The position numbers and the translations under genes are program-made. From Paenibacillus wynnii (GTDB lineage Bacteria > Bacillota > Bacilli > Paenibacillales > Paenibacillaceae), in the NCBI RefSeq assembly GCF_000757885.1, contig NZ_JQCR01000003.1, forward strand, positions 1,178,001-1,242,000: DNA of 64,000 nt, written 5' to 3'. The notes beneath the pieces were generated by a model. That model saw only the letters and a program-made list of their open reading frames with translations, was not told the DNA's origin and searched no databases. The stretch's first letter is position 1, and each line of letters begins with the position of its first letter. Positions 25,544 through 34,340 of the stretch are shown piece after piece.

Positions 25544-26317
25544 TTAGAAACCAAATATACTCATGCCGCCATCCACCAGCAGCGTCTGTCCTGTTACATA
25601 GTTAGCAGCATCGGAAGCCAGGAAAACTACCGGTCCTACAATCTCCTCCAAGCTACCGATACGCCCCAACGGCGTGCGATCCAGTATCCGCTTTAAGTAT
25701 TGCTCATCTGCGAGTAGCTTTTCTGTCAAAGGTGTACGGAAATACCACGGACCTACTGCATTCACACGAATACCATAGTCTCCCCATTCTAATGCCAGGT
25801 TTTTGGTCATCTGTATGAGTGCTGCCTTAGTAGATGCATATACCACCCCAGTACGCAGCGCAGTATGACCGGCTACAGAGGAGATATTAACGATGCTGCC
25901 TCCACCCTGCTCCTTCATCATTCTCCCCGCGAGCTGTGAAGCTATTAACGCAGACTTTAAATTGGTACCCACAATGGTCTCCCACTCCAGGTCTGTAACC
26001 TCAAGTGCAGGTGTACGAATATTCATCCCGGCATTATTTACGAGTATATCCAATCGTCCTGCATCTGCAGTAAGGCGTGCGAACACTTCCTCCATCTGAT
26101 CCCGTTGACTTACATCAGCAGGATAACAATAGCTCTGTGCTGAAGTATGCTCTGAGATTAAGGCGGAGGTTTCTTGCAAATCACTTAAGGTTCTGGACAC
26201 CAAGGCTACATTACAGCCAGCCTCTGCCAGACCTATTGCCAAAGCCCGTCCAATTCCTTTTCCAGCTCCGGTTACTAACGCAGTTTTTCCTGTAAGTTTA
26301 AATGAAGGTAAGTACAA
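25544..26317 (-). CDS. SDR-family oxidoreductase
   Basis: A 257-residue short-chain dehydrogenase. The cofactor motif is TGAGKGIGRAL, NNAG is at about residue 88, and the catalytic Ser and Tyr-x3-Lys lie in ISSVAG and VYASTKAAL. The C-terminal TGQTLLVDGG is complete. The pattern resembles gluconate/3-oxoacyl-type reductases; the substrate is not predictable. The start is a TTG at 26317 behind AGGGG. The gene is 33 bases downstream of the methyltransferase gene and may be co-transcribed with it. Confidence 0.83.
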   Translation of the reverse strand: MYLPSFKLTGKTALVTGAGKGIGRALAIGLAEAGCNVALVSRTLSDLQETSALISEHTSAQSYCYPADVSQRDQMEEVFARLTADAGRLDILVNNAGMNIRTPALEVTDLEWETIVGTNLKSALIASQLAGRMMKEQGGGSIVNISSVAGHTALRTGVVYASTKAALIQMTKNLALEWGDYGIRVNAVGPWYFRTPLTEKLLADEQYLKRILDRTPLGRIGSLEEIVGPVVFLASDAANYVTGQTLLVDGGMSIFGF

Positions 26318-26350
26318 GTCATCAGCCCCTATAATTAGTACGCTCTAAAG

Positions 26351-27100
26351 TTACACATTACGGTATAGAAACAATCCGAAGCCTAGAGTATCCCGGCCCC
26401 AGGTCAGGTATGTACGGCGCCAATCACATATTTTGTTCCGCATTTCCTTGACGTTAGGATCCTCCGGATGGTCCTGACAGTATTGTTCAATCGCCAGACT
26501 GTAATTCCATTCAAATCGATCCCAATCATCTTCACTGGCAACAGATGCCCATAATGGAGTTAGTCCATAACGCTCACCCAAAAGAACGGTAGAATCATAA
26601 CGCAGCAGTTCATTCTCTTCTGAACCCAAGGCTCCTAAATAGGAAGGATCCGGTTTCTTTTTCCAATATCCTTCACCGATCAAAATGATTCCTCCGGGGC
26701 GAACCACTCTTGAAAGCTGGCGCAGTGTTCCTTCCATACTTCCTAGGGCATGACAAGCGGCAATACAAATAGCCACATCATAAAATCCGTCCTCTACGCT
26801 CGAAAGGTAGGTAGCAGCATCTTGTTGGATCCACTCTATACGTGACTCCGGTGGGTTCTCCGAGGTGCGTTTTTTAGCCTCCTCAATTGCATATGTATTA
26901 TTCTCTACGGCATGCAGCTCGGTATTATACCGATGAACCAAGCGTCTAGCCAGCTCTCCTTGGCCTGAACCGATTTCAAGGACTTGTGAATCTGCTTCTA
27001 GCTGTAACAGTGAAAGAACTTGGTCTAGCTTACCCTCAGACATTGGATTGTTGAATTTATGGCGGGAATGTCCGATATAAGAAAATTGATCATGCTCCAT
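26351..27100 (-). CDS. SAM-dependent class I methyltransferase
   Basis: A 249-residue methyltransferase with motif I VLEIGSGQGELARRL (about residues 38-52), an acidic residue in HAVENN, and motif IV/post region VAICIAACHALG followed by VVRPGGIILIGEGYW. The target is unknown. AAGGAG upstream fixes the ATG at 27100; the open frame continues backward into the GNAT gene. The start lies 15 bases after the GNAT stop, so the two form an operon. Confidence 0.82.
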   Translation of the reverse strand: MEHDQFSYIGHSRHKFNNPMSEGKLDQVLSLLQLEADSQVLEIGSGQGELARRLVHRYNTELHAVENNTYAIEEAKKRTSENPPESRIEWIQQDAATYLSSVEDGFYDVAICIAACHALGSMEGTLRQLSRVVRPGGIILIGEGYWKKKPDPSYLGALGSEENELLRYDSTVLLGERYGLTPLWASVASEDDWDRFEWNYSLAIEQYCQDHPEDPNVKEMRNKICDWRRTYLTWGRDTLGFGLFLYRNV

Positions 27101-27114
27101 AGTGCGCGCGCTCC

Positions 27115-27624
27115 TTATTGTTTGATTCGATTGGCTGGTAATGTACTGAAATACTGACTGGGATTCCCCTGCTGCGGATTGAACCGTTCTTGAAAAGAAT
27201 TCTTCGCATAGCAGCCGATAACCCGATGCCAAAAATCACGGGCAGCTGAATTCGCACGAATCTGCGATACCTTCCAGTCCCCCGGAAACATATCGAAAAG
27301 GCTGTGCGCAGCCCATGTACCCACTCCCGAACGGCGGTATTTTTGCATTACAAAGAACTCGGTCATATAGAACTGTCCTTCAGGATTGCGGAGCAACCGA
27401 TCTACCAGTGCAAACCCGGCTAAATTACCGTCTGCAATAATCAAGAACGGGTATTTATTATTTCCGCTATGCCAATAAGATTCCAATCCGGGATAAGACG
27501 GGAAAACTCCCTCCTCATTCAAATCGAAATCCAGATAACGGGTAAAATCATACAGGTAAAACTGCATCAGCTTGCTGATCATTTGCTTTCGTTCTTTTGA
27601 AACCAGCTCTAAACTAAGCTCCAT
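27115..27624 (-). CDS. GNAT-family acetyltransferase
   Basis: A 169-residue acetyltransferase with the acetyl-CoA loop KYRRSGVGTWAAHSLF (about residues 98-113), preceded by the strand FYMTEFFVM and followed by QIRANSAARDFWHRV. This resembles predicted acetyltransferases of the N-terminal type common next to methyltransferases. The substrate is unknown. It is the first gene of a GNAT-methyltransferase(-SDR) operon, divergent from xerS. Confidence 0.8.
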   Translation of the reverse strand: MELSLELVSKERKQMISKLMQFYLYDFTRYLDFDLNEEGVFPSYPGLESYWHSGNNKYPFLIIADGNLAGFALVDRLLRNPEGQFYMTEFFVMQKYRRSGVGTWAAHSLFDMFPGDWKVSQIRANSAARDFWHRVIGCYAKNSFQERFNPQQGNPSQYFSTLPANRIKQ

Positions 27625-27755
27625 AGTTCACCTCTGTCTGATTCGCGTGGAGATACGCAACTGGTAGTATTTTATCACAAAAATCGATTCCTTAATAATC
27701 ACATGATAAGATAAAGAAAGAATCTTTATTCCTACAATGAAAAAGGTGAAGCCTC

Positions 27756-28838
27756 ATGAGTATTCAAAAGAATAGCGACCGCATTAAGCTGGAACAAAAG
27801 CTGCCGCATATGCCTAATTTTGTTCAGCAATTTATTGATTATAAACTGCCTGACCTTTCACCCTCTACACTGCTAGAATATCTACGGGATTATGAGTCCT
27901 TTTTCGGCTGGCTGCGTGCTGAGGGACTTACACAAGCTACCAAAGATACTGAGATAACTTTGCACGATCTAGAGATCCTCCATATGGATAGCGTAGTCGG
28001 ATATCGGCTGCACCTTATGACTCGAATGGAAGGAACTAACACCAAAGTTACTGTATCCCGTAAACTGTCTGCTTTACGTTCTTTATTTCATTATCTAAGT
28101 CAGATTGCTGAAGATGAGAACTTTTATCCAATGCTTAAACGAAATGTGATGGCTAAGGTTGAAATCAAACGTATACATAAACCCAAGGATACCGCCGCCA
28201 AGCTCAAGGGTAAGATTCTGGAGGAGGACGAGCTGCTAGAGTTTGTGGGTTATATTCTGGAGGGTTATGGAGTCGACGTGATGAACAACAAGCAAGCTTA
28301 CTACTCCTTTCAGTTAAATCGGGAGCGGGACGCTTGTATTGTTAGTCTTATACTGAACTCCGGCTTGCGTGTTTCCGAGGTCGTAAATCTGAATGTGGAT
28401 GATCTGGATTTTGGAAACAAGCTATTATATGTATTTCGTAAAGGGCATAACGATGAAACATTCAAAACCCCGGTCTATTTCCGGGAGCAAGCCAAAGATG
28501 AACTGTCGATATACCTGAGCCTCCGACAAACCCGATACAAAACACCGAAGAAAGAAAAGGCATTATTCATAACCTTGCCCAATGGACAATCTGAAGGTAA
28601 ACGTATGACCAAACGAGCTATACAAGAGATGATCATTAAATATGCCAAACGTTTTGGCAAACCCTATCTTACCGTACACAAGCTGCGCCACTCTTTCGCA
28701 ACTGACTATTATCTGCAAAATGATATTTATAAAACCAAGGAGCAGTTAGGACACGCTTCAACGGAAACTACTGAGGTATACGCCCATCTAACGGATAAAA
28801 CGATGTCCCATGCGATTGAACGCCGATTGGATAATTAA
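27756..28838 (+). CDS. xerS: Tyrosine recombinase XerS
   Basis: A 360-residue tyrosine recombinase with an N-terminal SAM-like core-binding domain (residues ~15-140) and a catalytic domain. Active-site positions are Arg in NSGLRVSEV, Lys in FRKGHNDE, His-x2-Arg in VHKLRHSFAT, His in LGHAST and the nucleophile Tyr in TTEVYAHL. XerS acts alone in streptococci on its own dif_SL site, but homologues are frequent in Paenibacillaceae beside XerC/XerD. AAAGGTG precedes the ATG. A terminator and the 32-bp repeat copy b follow. Confidence 0.85.
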   Translation: MSIQKNSDRIKLEQKLPHMPNFVQQFIDYKLPDLSPSTLLEYLRDYESFFGWLRAEGLTQATKDTEITLHDLEILHMDSVVGYRLHLMTRMEGTNTKVTVSRKLSALRSLFHYLSQIAEDENFYPMLKRNVMAKVEIKRIHKPKDTAAKLKGKILEEDELLEFVGYILEGYGVDVMNNKQAYYSFQLNRERDACIVSLILNSGLRVSEVVNLNVDDLDFGNKLLYVFRKGHNDETFKTPVYFREQAKDELSIYLSLRQTRYKTPKKEKALFITLPNGQSEGKRMTKRAIQEMIIKYAKRFGKPYLTVHKLRHSFATDYYLQNDIYKTKEQLGHASTETTEVYAHLTDKTMSHAIERRLDN

Positions 28839-28864
28839 TAATCTTGTCTATCCCGAACATACAA

Positions 28865-28912
28865 CAGCCCCAATTCGTCCATCATGGACTAAGTTGGGGC
28901 TGCTTCTTTTTA
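28865..28912 (+). terminator. Intrinsic terminator of xerS
   Basis: CAGCCCCAA, GTCCA, TGGAC and TTGGGGCTG form an interrupted stem followed by CTTCTTTTT. Confidence 0.85.
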
Positions 28913-28961
28913 CGAGTGGGTTACAAGACGTTGCATATAGGGTAGAACGATGATTTTTGGG

Positions 28962-28993
28962 TTTTCTATTGTGAATTTTTCATATGATGAAAT
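28962..28993. repeat. 32-bp exact repeat, copy b
   Basis: Identical to 20010-20041. It lies 124 bases beyond xerS and seven bases beyond the stop of mobB on the opposite strand. Dispersed exact 32-base repeats next to a self-sufficient Xer recombinase are candidate recombination sites. Confidence 0.85.
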
Positions 28994-29000
28994 CTGGAAA

Positions 29001-29567
29001 TTAATATCGTTGTTGGCTCAAATGTAGGGTAATTTCAGGAATGTCGTTGATGTCATATTGCGGAATTTCCGTTGGCCTTAGTGAATTTACTGTACTCCAC
29101 ATGGATTCCCATACCACCAATGCAGAAACAGCTGTTAGCGATAGCAGTTCCAGCCCTTTTTTTTCATGAATAAGCACTAGTTTGGGATAATGCTCATTCT
29201 TAAAACCCTCGACCAGTATATAGTCATAGCTTTGGAAAGATTCAACCAGTTCCCGCAGCCCGCTTCCCTGCTCTTCGATTCTCGCCGTCCGCATGCTGTT
29301 GGTAATGGCTACCGCTGATGCACCCGATTCTCTTTGACGCCACGTATCCGTGTGAGGGTGATCTATTTCAAACCCGTGATGATCATGTTTAATTACGGCA
29401 ACCGTATAACCTTGCTGACGCAGCCGTTCGATTAGGGCGCATACCAGTGTGGTTTTACCGCTGTTTTTGTAGCCTACAATCTGCCAGACGGAAGTCTTAT
29501 GAGGGATTTCAGGCACCCGATGTATTCGGCGTATGCCTCGCCCTCTTGTTGCATTCCTCTTTCTCAC
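29001..29567 (-). CDS. mobB: Molybdopterin-guanine dinucleotide biosynthesis adaptor MobB
   Basis: A 188-residue GTP-binding protein. The P-loop is VGYKNSGKTTLVCALI, and the family segments IKHDHHGFEIDHP, DTWRQRESGASAVAI and DYILVEGFKNEHYPKLV follow in order. MobB assists MobA in attaching GMP to molybdopterin. It begins with GTG at 29567 behind AGGCGGGAG, 14 bases after moeA, in an operon. A slightly extended basic N-terminus (RKRNATRGRGIRR) is present. No other molybdenum-cofactor gene is in the window. Confidence 0.88.
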   Translation of the reverse strand: MRKRNATRGRGIRRIHRVPEIPHKTSVWQIVGYKNSGKTTLVCALIERLRQQGYTVAVIKHDHHGFEIDHPHTDTWRQRESGASAVAITNSMRTARIEEQGSGLRELVESFQSYDYILVEGFKNEHYPKLVLIHEKKGLELLSLTAVSALVVWESMWSTVNSLRPTEIPQYDINDIPEITLHLSQQRY

Positions 29568-29581
29568 CCTATCTCCCGCCT

Positions 29582-30862
29582 TTAACCCTCGATTTCTCCT
29601 GGAAGTTTAATCACAGTCACTTTAGCTCCAGCAGTTAATCCCCGCTGCTCTGGGGGGACTATAATAAGGCAATTACTGTCTTTGATAGTCACCATCACGG
29701 ATGATTCGTCAATACTTGCCGGATAAGCAAAGAGGGCTCCCCCACGAATTTCCAAACGAGCTCGTACAAACCGGGTGTAATTATTAACTTTTGAATAATC
29801 CTCCCCAAGCGTAGCGGTCCATTCCGGCAAATATGGATATAAAGATCCTTGCATCAGGCCGATGACCGGGCGGGCAAATAGATGAAACCCGACAAAACAG
29901 GCTCCTGGATTACCGGATAAAGCTAACAGCAGCTTACCCCCACGAACAGCAGCTGTAGTTACGCTCCCCGGTCTCATGGTTACTTTATTAAACAGCATTT
30001 CTGTACTCTGCTCCCGTACTAAATCGCCCATTACATCATAATCACCTACGGATACCCCTCCAGTGGTAATGACGAAATCATATGTTTCCATAGCCATTTG
30101 CACCTTGCTCCGTGCGAGCTCCAGATCATCAACGATCGCACCTAACATAACAGGCTCTCCCCCTGCTTCTCTAACCAGTGCCTCCAGCATGGGTGAATTG
30201 CTGTTGCGGATCTTACCAGGCTGCAACGGCTCATGCACCTCCAGCAATTCAGTTCCGGTAGCAAAGATACCGATTTTAGGCCGGCGATGTACCTTCACGG
30301 TATGAACTCCAAAGGCCGCCAGAACTGCGATGTCTCCAGCCGAAATTAAGGTACCCGCCGCCAGAACAGGCTCGTCCGGACCGAGTTCAAAACCGAGCGG
30401 TGTAATGTTACGACCTGCAGCCTGCGCCTTGCGAATGCCCACATAAGTGATCCCGTCTGTCTCCCGCGTCTCTGTTACTTCCAGCATAACAACCGTATCT
30501 GCTCCGCCGGGAACTTGAGCTCCCGTCATAATTCTTGCCGATGTTCCAGTGCGGATCTCTACTGACGGAACAGCACCGCAGGGAATATTGTCTACTACCT
30601 GAAGCCAGATTATATTATCGCTGCTGCATCCTTCAATGTCGGCTGCAATTAATGCATATCCATCCATTCCTGAGCGGTTAAACGCAGGAAAGGGATGCGG
30701 GGCTATAACTGTCTCTACCAAGTAACGCCCACAGCTTTGACTCAGCGGCACAAACTCAGCATCGAGTAACTTAGCGTATTTGGTTACTCTAGCCTGTGCC
30801 TCTTTGACCTGAAGCGCTCTACGCTGGAATTTATCTTTATCCAAATCCTGATTCCTCTGCAT
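29582..30862 (-). CDS. moeA: Molybdopterin molybdenumtransferase MoeA
   Basis: A 426-residue cytoplasmic enzyme that inserts molybdate into adenylylated molybdopterin. Recognisable segments are PFPAFNRSGMDGYAL, RIMTGAQVPGGADTVV, IGIFATGTELLEV, NSNSPMLEALVREAGGEP and the MPT-binding TTGGVSVGDYD. Length is standard. GAGGAGGAG stands before GTG 30868/ATG 30862, and the ATG has the better spacing. It is followed by mobB. Confidence 0.9.
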   Translation of the reverse strand: MQRNQDLDKDKFQRRALQVKEAQARVTKYAKLLDAEFVPLSQSCGRYLVETVIAPHPFPAFNRSGMDGYALIAADIEGCSSDNIIWLQVVDNIPCGAVPSVEIRTGTSARIMTGAQVPGGADTVVMLEVTETRETDGITYVGIRKAQAAGRNITPLGFELGPDEPVLAAGTLISAGDIAVLAAFGVHTVKVHRRPKIGIFATGTELLEVHEPLQPGKIRNSNSPMLEALVREAGGEPVMLGAIVDDLELARSKVQMAMETYDFVITTGGVSVGDYDVMGDLVREQSTEMLFNKVTMRPGSVTTAAVRGGKLLLALSGNPGACFVGFHLFARPVIGLMQGSLYPYLPEWTATLGEDYSKVNNYTRFVRARLEIRGGALFAYPASIDESSVMVTIKDSNCLIIVPPEQRGLTAGAKVTVIKLPGEIEG

Positions 30863-30934
30863 AAACACTCCTCCTCATGTTCTGTATCAACAGCACTATT
30901 TTAACATGAGTTTCTAGATAGTATAGTTATGTTC

Positions 30935-31678
30935 TTATACAAATCCTCCATTAACACGCAACGTCTGACCTGTTACCCACTGCGATTCCTGGCTAGCTAA
31001 GAATAATACCACACTGGATATGTCTTCAGGTTGACCCAATCGTCCAAACGAATTCATATTCCCGATGTTGGTAATTTGTTCGGCCGTCTTTCCAACGGTG
31101 AAGAGTTCGGTATTAACAGGCCCTGGAGCCACTGCATTAATGGTAATGCCTTTGGGCCCTAGTTCTTTAGCCAGTTGACGGGTAATTTGCTCCACAGCTC
31201 CCTTTGTCCCCGCATAGACGCTGTAGGTAGGGAACATTTGACCGATAACAGAAGTTGAAAAATTTATGATGCGACCATTCACATTCATATGCTTCGCAGC
31301 TTGCTGACAGCTAAAGAATGTACCTTTTACATTAATTGCAAACTGTTTGTCGAAATCCTCTTCCGTCATATTTGCAATGGGCTTAGTAATCATGATACCG
31401 GCATTGTTAACAAGAATATCAAGTTGTCCGTAGGCTTCTAATGTCTTTTGGAACAAGTGCTCAATCTCTACCACTTTGCTTATATCTGCTTGAATCGCCA
31501 GCGCGTCTCCTCCATTTTGCTTAATACCATTTACTACCTCTTCGGCGGAGGCCGGATTACTTGAATAGTTCACGATAACCTTTGCCCCGTGACGAGCCAA
31601 ATCTTCGGCTATACTCCGTCCTATACCCCGCGAAGCTCCTGTCACTAACGCAACTTTTCCTGATAATTTGTTATTCAT
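30935..31678 (-). CDS. SDR-family oxidoreductase, FabG-like
   Basis: A 247-residue short-chain dehydrogenase with GASRGIGRSIA, NNAGIM, the catalytic Ser/Tyr/Lys set in FSTSVIGQ and YSVYAGTKGAV, and the C-terminal SQWVTGQTLRVNGG. This is FabG-like, but isolated from fatty-acid genes, so more likely a general ketone/aldehyde reductase. GAGGAGGAA supports the ATG. It is monocistronic. Confidence 0.85.
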   Translation of the reverse strand: MNNKLSGKVALVTGASRGIGRSIAEDLARHGAKVIVNYSSNPASAEEVVNGIKQNGGDALAIQADISKVVEIEHLFQKTLEAYGQLDILVNNAGIMITKPIANMTEEDFDKQFAINVKGTFFSCQQAAKHMNVNGRIINFSTSVIGQMFPTYSVYAGTKGAVEQITRQLAKELGPKGITINAVAPGPVNTELFTVGKTAEQITNIGNMNSFGRLGQPEDISSVVLFLASQESQWVTGQTLRVNGGFV

Positions 31679-31802
31679 GGTAATTCCTCCTCAAATTTTA
31701 TATATAAGTAAGCACCATAACTTTTCTGTTGAGTTGATTATATATTAGTGAATAACATAATTCAAGTGACAATATTTGTTTTTTGTCATTCTAATGCGAA
31801 AA

Positions 31803-31840
31803 GAAAAGCCCCGCTGATCGCCTTCATCAGATGGGCTTCG
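31803..31840 (-). terminator. Intrinsic terminator after the 76-residue protein gene
   Basis: On the minus strand AAGCCCATCTGAT pairs with ATCAGCGGGGCTT, followed by TTCTTTTC. It separates the small gene from the downstream SDR gene. Confidence 0.7.
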
Positions 31841-31859
31841 TATTATAACCCCTTTACCT

Positions 31860-32090
31860 TTATAAAAAGTTTACATATTTTGTTGCTTTTTTAAGCTCTT
31901 CTAGTTCTTTAGCTGAAAGTTTTTCTTTTCCGGTAATATGATCAATTACCTCTTTTGTCGTAAACTCTGGATTTCGGTTTGCTTCGTTCTCCGTCATGTC
32001 TGGATCAAACACTGAGCCTATAGTGAAACCTTTCACCACGTTTTTAGCAAACGATTTTGTATCCATGGGTTGTTCTTTCTTGTCGGGCAT
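31860..32090 (-). CDS. Small hydrophilic protein of unknown function
   Basis: Seventy-six residues, no transmembrane segment, with an acidic centre (FDPDMTENEANRNPEFTTKE) and a helical C-terminus (KLSAKELEELKKATKYVNFL). No family is recognised. TAGGAGGGA nine bases before the ATG makes translation credible. It follows the DUF4178 gene by about 70 bases in the same direction, with its own terminator, and may belong to the envelope-stress group by position only. Confidence 0.65.
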   Translation of the reverse strand: MPDKKEQPMDTKSFAKNVVKGFTIGSVFDPDMTENEANRNPEFTTKEVIDHITGKEKLSAKELEELKKATKYVNFL

Positions 32091-32163
32091 CGTCTTTCCC
32101 TCCTAAATCAATCTTCTTAAAAGATCTACACATCACCATCAAGGAAGTTCCATAAATTTCAAA

Positions 32164-32670
32164 TTAAGAAGCCCGAATCACCTTTACATCCCCCGGGATC
32201 ACTTTCTCGCCTTCATACAGCATAAACCGTCCGTTCTGCCATTCTATTCGCAGCAGGCGAAATTCATCCGTCTGATATTGCCATACATGCTGATCCCCGC
32301 CGTTCATAAATGGAGTCTGACCTACTACAGCCACATGACCTTCATATTCCTCTTCCAAATAAAACACCTGATCATCAAGTTCAAGTGTAGCCGGCACCGC
32401 CGCCGGATTATCCAGACGTCCGTCTATCGGTTTGTACAATCCATATTGCAGCTGTTCCCGTTCTTCTATATGCAGATAAGAAATGTGTATTCCGTCGCGA
32501 AGAGTTAGAACAACCGCATTCCGTCCCCGATTATGGGTACGTCCTGTCACCTCATACGTAACCAGAGATACTTCGCAGATGTCTCCAGGTGCCAATTGCA
32601 GCATACTTTTCTCTACAGCGGGAGGCTCAGACTTGGAAAATAGATTTCCGATACGTTTCCACATACTCAT
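32164..32670 (-). CDS. DUF4178-domain protein
   Basis: A 168-residue cytoplasmic beta-rich protein. APGDICEVSLVTYEVTGRTHN and the later EFRLLRIEWQNGRFMLYEGEK match the DUF4178 pattern. These proteins are typically encoded beside PspA and DUF350 genes, as here, and are thought to take part in membrane-stress or polyamine-related modules; no reaction is known. AGGAAGG precedes the ATG. It is 39 bases downstream of the DUF350 gene. Confidence 0.72.
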   Translation of the reverse strand: MSMWKRIGNLFSKSEPPAVEKSMLQLAPGDICEVSLVTYEVTGRTHNRGRNAVVLTLRDGIHISYLHIEEREQLQYGLYKPIDGRLDNPAAVPATLELDDQVFYLEEEYEGHVAVVGQTPFMNGGDQHVWQYQTDEFRLLRIEWQNGRFMLYEGEKVIPGDVKVIRAS

Positions 32671-32709
32671 TTTTCATCAACCTTCCTATAAGCTTTTGTC
32701 GACACACAT

Positions 32710-33114
32710 TTATAAAAAAGAGGAAATAATTAACGCCCCGGCGATATGCAGTGAGCCTGCAACTAAGCCGTATCCAATCTTGCCTTGCTGGGTCCCGTGA
32801 TCCAGATTCATCCTACCCCATTTCCACAACAATAAACGAACCGTTCTCTCTAATACGAGCAAAAGAAAAAAGGATACCAAGGAGACAATCAATGCTTCAT
32901 TGAGCCTGGATGAGGCGGAGATCGAGGACGATAATATGTAAGCCTGTGCCAATAACTTCAGCACGAAGCGAGTAGTCACCGCCATATTGCCATTCTTTAT
33001 TTCCTCTAAATCGTGATATCGGGTAAATACGGAGTCAACATACATCAACACAAACAACAGTACCGCGCCACATACTGTCCAGACTGTCATGGATACTAGA
33101 AGTTGGAAATCCAC
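32710..33114 (-). CDS. DUF350 membrane protein
   Basis: A 134-residue integral membrane protein with four hydrophobic helices arranged as two pairs, typical of DUF350. The N-terminal helix runs through VWTVCGAVLLFVLMYV, and a cytoplasmic charged loop (DLEEIKNGN) follows. It begins with GTG behind GGAGG. It lies between pspA and the DUF4178 gene in the usual order of this module. Confidence 0.75.
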   Translation of the reverse strand: MDFQLLVSMTVWTVCGAVLLFVLMYVDSVFTRYHDLEEIKNGNMAVTTRFVLKLLAQAYILSSSISASSRLNEALIVSLVSFFLLLVLERTVRLLLWKWGRMNLDHGTQQGKIGYGLVAGSLHIAGALIISSFL

Positions 33115-33154
33115 TGTTTTAACCTCCAGTTGGCAGGTTTACCTGCATAGATAA

Positions 33155-33191
33155 GGCGAAGAAAAGACGTAACTGCTGTCTCTTCTTCGCC
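33155..33191 (-). terminator. Intra-operon hairpin between pspA and the DUF350 gene
   Basis: GGCGAAGAA and TTCTTCGCC, nine-base arms with a 19-base loop. The T run is weak, so it may attenuate or protect transcript ends rather than fully terminate. Confidence 0.4.
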
Positions 33192-33227
33192 TGTAAATCT
33201 AAAGCTGCTATTAGCAGTAGATATATG

Positions 33228-33896
33228 TTATTGCTTGTCGTATTGTTTCATCAAAGCTGCAAGCTCATCTTCAACTTCCGAATCCTTGCTCAATTTCTCG
33301 AACTCATCGTCCAGTGATTTGCTGCCTGAGCTCATCTCGTTGCTGGCTTCTGCCTGTGCCTCAGCCTGCAGCATCTTGTCTTCCATACGTTTCAGTCCCG
33401 CAGAAGCTGAATCAGAGCTAAATCCACTCATCGCCTTGTTAATTTCCGTTTGTGCCTTAGCAGCATTATAACGGGCAACTAGTGTCTCGCGTTTATTCTT
33501 CATTTGGGTAAGCTGTTTACGCATCTCTTCAAGCTTGCCGCGAAGATTATCTGCTGAAGCTTTGTTTTGCTCGAAGCTAGTCTTGTACTCGGCAAGTTTA
33601 ACTTCAGCTGACTTTTTCTCCTCCAGCGCACGGCGTGCGAGATCGGCATTGCCTGCTTGAGCAGCAGCATGTGCCTGCTGATTACGTTTATTTGCAAGCG
33701 CCTCTTGTTCTTCATAGAGCTGCTTGAATTTTTTTTCAATGGCAATTTGGGCTGCTACCGCTTTCTCGGCATCCTCCAAATCCTCTGTCATATCACGGAT
33801 GTATTGGTCAGTCATCTTAATCGGATCTTCTGCTTTGTCAATAATCGAGTTAACGTTAGACATGGTTAAATCACGCAATCTTTTAAAAATCGACAT
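33228..33896 (-). CDS. pspA: PspA/IM30 family membrane-stress protein
   Basis: A 222-residue, almost entirely coiled-coil protein (heptads through residues ~25-185), starting with the amphipathic MSIFKRLRDLTMSNVNSIIDKAEDP typical of the family. It binds and stabilises damaged membranes from the cytoplasmic face. A linker rich in S, A and E precedes the last helix (VEDELAALMKQY). GGAGGAA supports the ATG. It heads the module with DUF350 and DUF4178 genes. Confidence 0.88.
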   Translation of the reverse strand: MSIFKRLRDLTMSNVNSIIDKAEDPIKMTDQYIRDMTEDLEDAEKAVAAQIAIEKKFKQLYEEQEALANKRNQQAHAAAQAGNADLARRALEEKKSAEVKLAEYKTSFEQNKASADNLRGKLEEMRKQLTQMKNKRETLVARYNAAKAQTEINKAMSGFSSDSASAGLKRMEDKMLQAEAQAEASNEMSSGSKSLDDEFEKLSKDSEVEDELAALMKQYDKQ

Positions 33897-33966
33897 TGTT
33901 CATTCCTCCAAAAGATAGTTTGAATTCCTTATTTGTTATCTTTTACGCAGAAAGGTTCAACCCGTT

Positions 33967-34305
33967 TCAAATTTGTTGCAACAAATATAGATTAACCTTA
34001 TCCTCGACAATTTTAACGACTTCCATAATACCCTCTTTAGAGAGATTATCATAATGAATTCCCATTACAACAGTCACTGTCCGACGTGTAGCACCAGCTA
34101 CTCTCATTGCTATCGTCTCCGTGAGGGTGTGCTCTTTATGGTGAGGCACGGCGGAGGTTAACACCTCGATACGGTCTCCTGCGATATAGGCAGTGCTAGT
34201 TGCACCGATATGCCGGACACCTCCGGTAATCAGAAGTAAAAGATCCCGGCCTACAACCGTTGCGGACAATTCAATATCATCCTGGTGAACATACGGAGTA
34301 GTCAA
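33967..34305 (-). CDS. LpdD-like domain protein
   Basis: A 112-residue single-domain protein. GGVRHIGATSTAY, PHHKEHTLTETIA and VVMGIHYDNLSKEGI resemble the small LpdD/prenylated-flavin chaperone-like family found with UbiD-type decarboxylases. No ubiD or ubiX homologue is in the window, so its partner is elsewhere or its role differs. It starts with TTG behind GGGAGGGGG, 35 bases after pyrD on the same strand, so possibly co-transcribed with it. Confidence 0.55.
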   Translation of the reverse strand: MTTPYVHQDDIELSATVVGRDLLLLITGGVRHIGATSTAYIAGDRIEVLTSAVPHHKEHTLTETIAMRVAGATRRTVTVVMGIHYDNLSKEGIMEVVKIVEDKVNLYLLQQI

Positions 34306-34340
34306 AGGTTGATCCCCCTCCCCATTATATTAACCGAATT

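Noticed and set aside
25437..25546. Possible gene remnant reading KKLRAVLIAIHCVILPGAII
   Set aside because: It is hydrophobic and ends in a stop, but no usable start codon or ribosome binding site exists, and too little remains to name.
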